In this document: positions 7,548 to 8,240 of the stretch, one piece after another
Position numbering within the stretch: position 1 is the first letter of the stretch
Layout of the letters: the number at the start of each line of letters is the position of its first letter
Assembly: GCA_947499775.1 (NCBI GenBank)
Contig: CANMPY010000065.1
Coordinates: 1-8,240 of the forward strand
Source of the DNA: Bacteroidota bacterium
GTDB lineage: Bacteria; Bacteroidota; Bacteroidia; NS11-12g; UBA9320
Direction: 5' to 3'
Length of the DNA: 8,240 bases
Position numbers and translations under genes: made by a program
The notes under the pieces: generated by a model
The model's database searches: none
What the model saw: the letters and a program-made list of their open reading frames with translations, nothing else
Told to the model about the DNA's origin: nothing

Positions 7548-8240
7548 ATGCAAAAAAAATTATTTCTACTTGATGGTATGGCTCTCATTTACAGAGCATA
7601 CTTCGCGTTTAATCAAAATCCAAGGCTTACAAGTAAGGGGGTTAATACTTCAGCAGCCTTTGGATTTACAAATACATTAATAGACTTGCTGCGAAAAGAA
7701 AACCCAAGCCATATTGGTATAAGTTTCGACACATCTGCCCCAACACAACGGCATATTGAGTATAAAGCTTATAAGGCTCAACGCGAGGCAATGCCCGAAG
7801 ATTTGAGGTCGAATATTCCATTTATTTTTAAAATAATTGAGGCTTTTAATATTCCAATGTTCAATATGGATGGCTATGAAGCCGATGATGTAATAGGTAC
7901 TCTGGCAAAAAAAGCATCCAAACAAGGTTTTGTTACCTATATGATGACGCCCGACAAAGATTTTGGGCAATTAGTTGAAGAACATATTTTCATGTATAAA
8001 CCACCTCGCATGGGCAATACGTTTGAAATCATGGGGGTTAAAGAAATTTTGTATAAATGGGAGATTGACAAGGTGGAGCAAGTAATTGATATTTTGGGGT
8101 TGTGGGGCGATGCCTCCGATAATATACCTGGAGTACCTGGTGTAGGTGAAAAAACCGCTAAAAAACTAATTCAAGATTACGGTTCTATTGAAAACCTTTT
8201 GCAAAACACCCATATGTTTAAAGGTAAATTGCAAGAAAAT
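7548..8240 (+). CDS. polA: DNA polymerase I, N-terminal 5'-3' exonuclease domain; 3' end outside window
   Basis: The visible 231 residues are the flap/5'-3' exonuclease domain of PolA, which removes RNA primers and displaced 5' flaps during Okazaki fragment maturation and repair. The gene opens MQKKLFLLDGMALIYRAYF, the usual start for the phylum. Metal-binding acidic residues appear in order: D9; E111, D113 and D114 in YEADDVIG; D136 and D138 in TPDKDFGQL; D188 and D191 in GDASDNIPG. Basic clamp-region residues include K73 and R79 (YKAYKAQR). The helix-hairpin-helix (H3TH) DNA-binding motif is GVPGVGEKTAKKL at 195-207. The full protein is normally about 900-950 residues, so roughly three quarters lies beyond the window, and whether the proofreading 3'-5' domain is intact cannot be seen. 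Start choice is firm because the conserved first strand begins five residues in. A weak promoter candidate lies about 50 bases upstream. No anomaly is visible. Confidence 0.97.
   Translation, partial: MQKKLFLLDGMALIYRAYFAFNQNPRLTSKGVNTSAAFGFTNTLIDLLRKENPSHIGISFDTSAPTQRHIEYKAYKAQREAMPEDLRSNIPFIFKIIEAFNIPMFNMDGYEADDVIGTLAKKASKQGFVTYMMTPDKDFGQLVEEHIFMYKPPRMGNTFEIMGVKEILYKWEIDKVEQVIDILGLWGDASDNIPGVPGVGEKTAKKLIQDYGSIENLLQNTHMFKGKLQEN

Noticed and set aside
7677..7970. A 97-codon minus-strand open frame
   Set aside because: It lies antisense to the conserved exonuclease domain of polA, whose motifs are unambiguous.

Overview
The window is AT-rich and looks like a chromosomal segment from a Bacteroidetes (Bacteroidota) bacterium, probably of a Cytophagales/Chitinophagales/Flavobacteria-like lineage. 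The evidence is two large exported proteins ending in type IX secretion system (T9SS) sorting domains of two different kinds, start codons without purine-rich Shine-Dalgarno sequences, a TAnnTTTG-type -7 promoter element, and a DNA polymerase I N-terminus with the wording typical of the phylum. The assignment rests on recognition, not on a search.

Layout. (1) 1-1595, plus: the 3' part of a large secreted, PKD- and Fn3-like protein ending in a gliding-motility-type (CHU_C, type B) C-terminal domain; its start lies before the window. (2) 1647-4367, minus, convergent with the first gene: a probable two-gene operon of a membrane-anchored von Willebrand factor A (VWA) protein with an intact MIDAS and, 12 bases after it, a small exported protein of unknown function. 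(3) 4450-4932, plus, divergent from the VWA gene across about 80 bases: a small exported protein of unknown function with a GTG start. (4) 5061-7316, plus, behind a good Bacteroidetes promoter: a secreted protein with a LamG-like domain, seven tandem ~51-residue two-cysteine repeats, an Ig-like module and a type A T9SS sorting domain. (5) 7548-8240, plus: the start of polA, running off the window; the visible part is the 5'-3' exonuclease domain.

How they fit together. The two large plus-strand proteins are likely cell-surface or released proteins carried across the outer membrane by a T9SS encoded elsewhere. The VWA protein should sit in the inner membrane with its VWA domain beside the membrane; its two small exported neighbours could act with it in the envelope, but only proximity supports that. 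polA is a housekeeping gene with its own probable promoter.

No mobile element, CRISPR array, tRNA/rRNA gene or defence system was seen. I do not see a clear new biological system; the most notable items are the cysteine repeat array and the VWA membrane protein with its uncharacterised exported neighbours.
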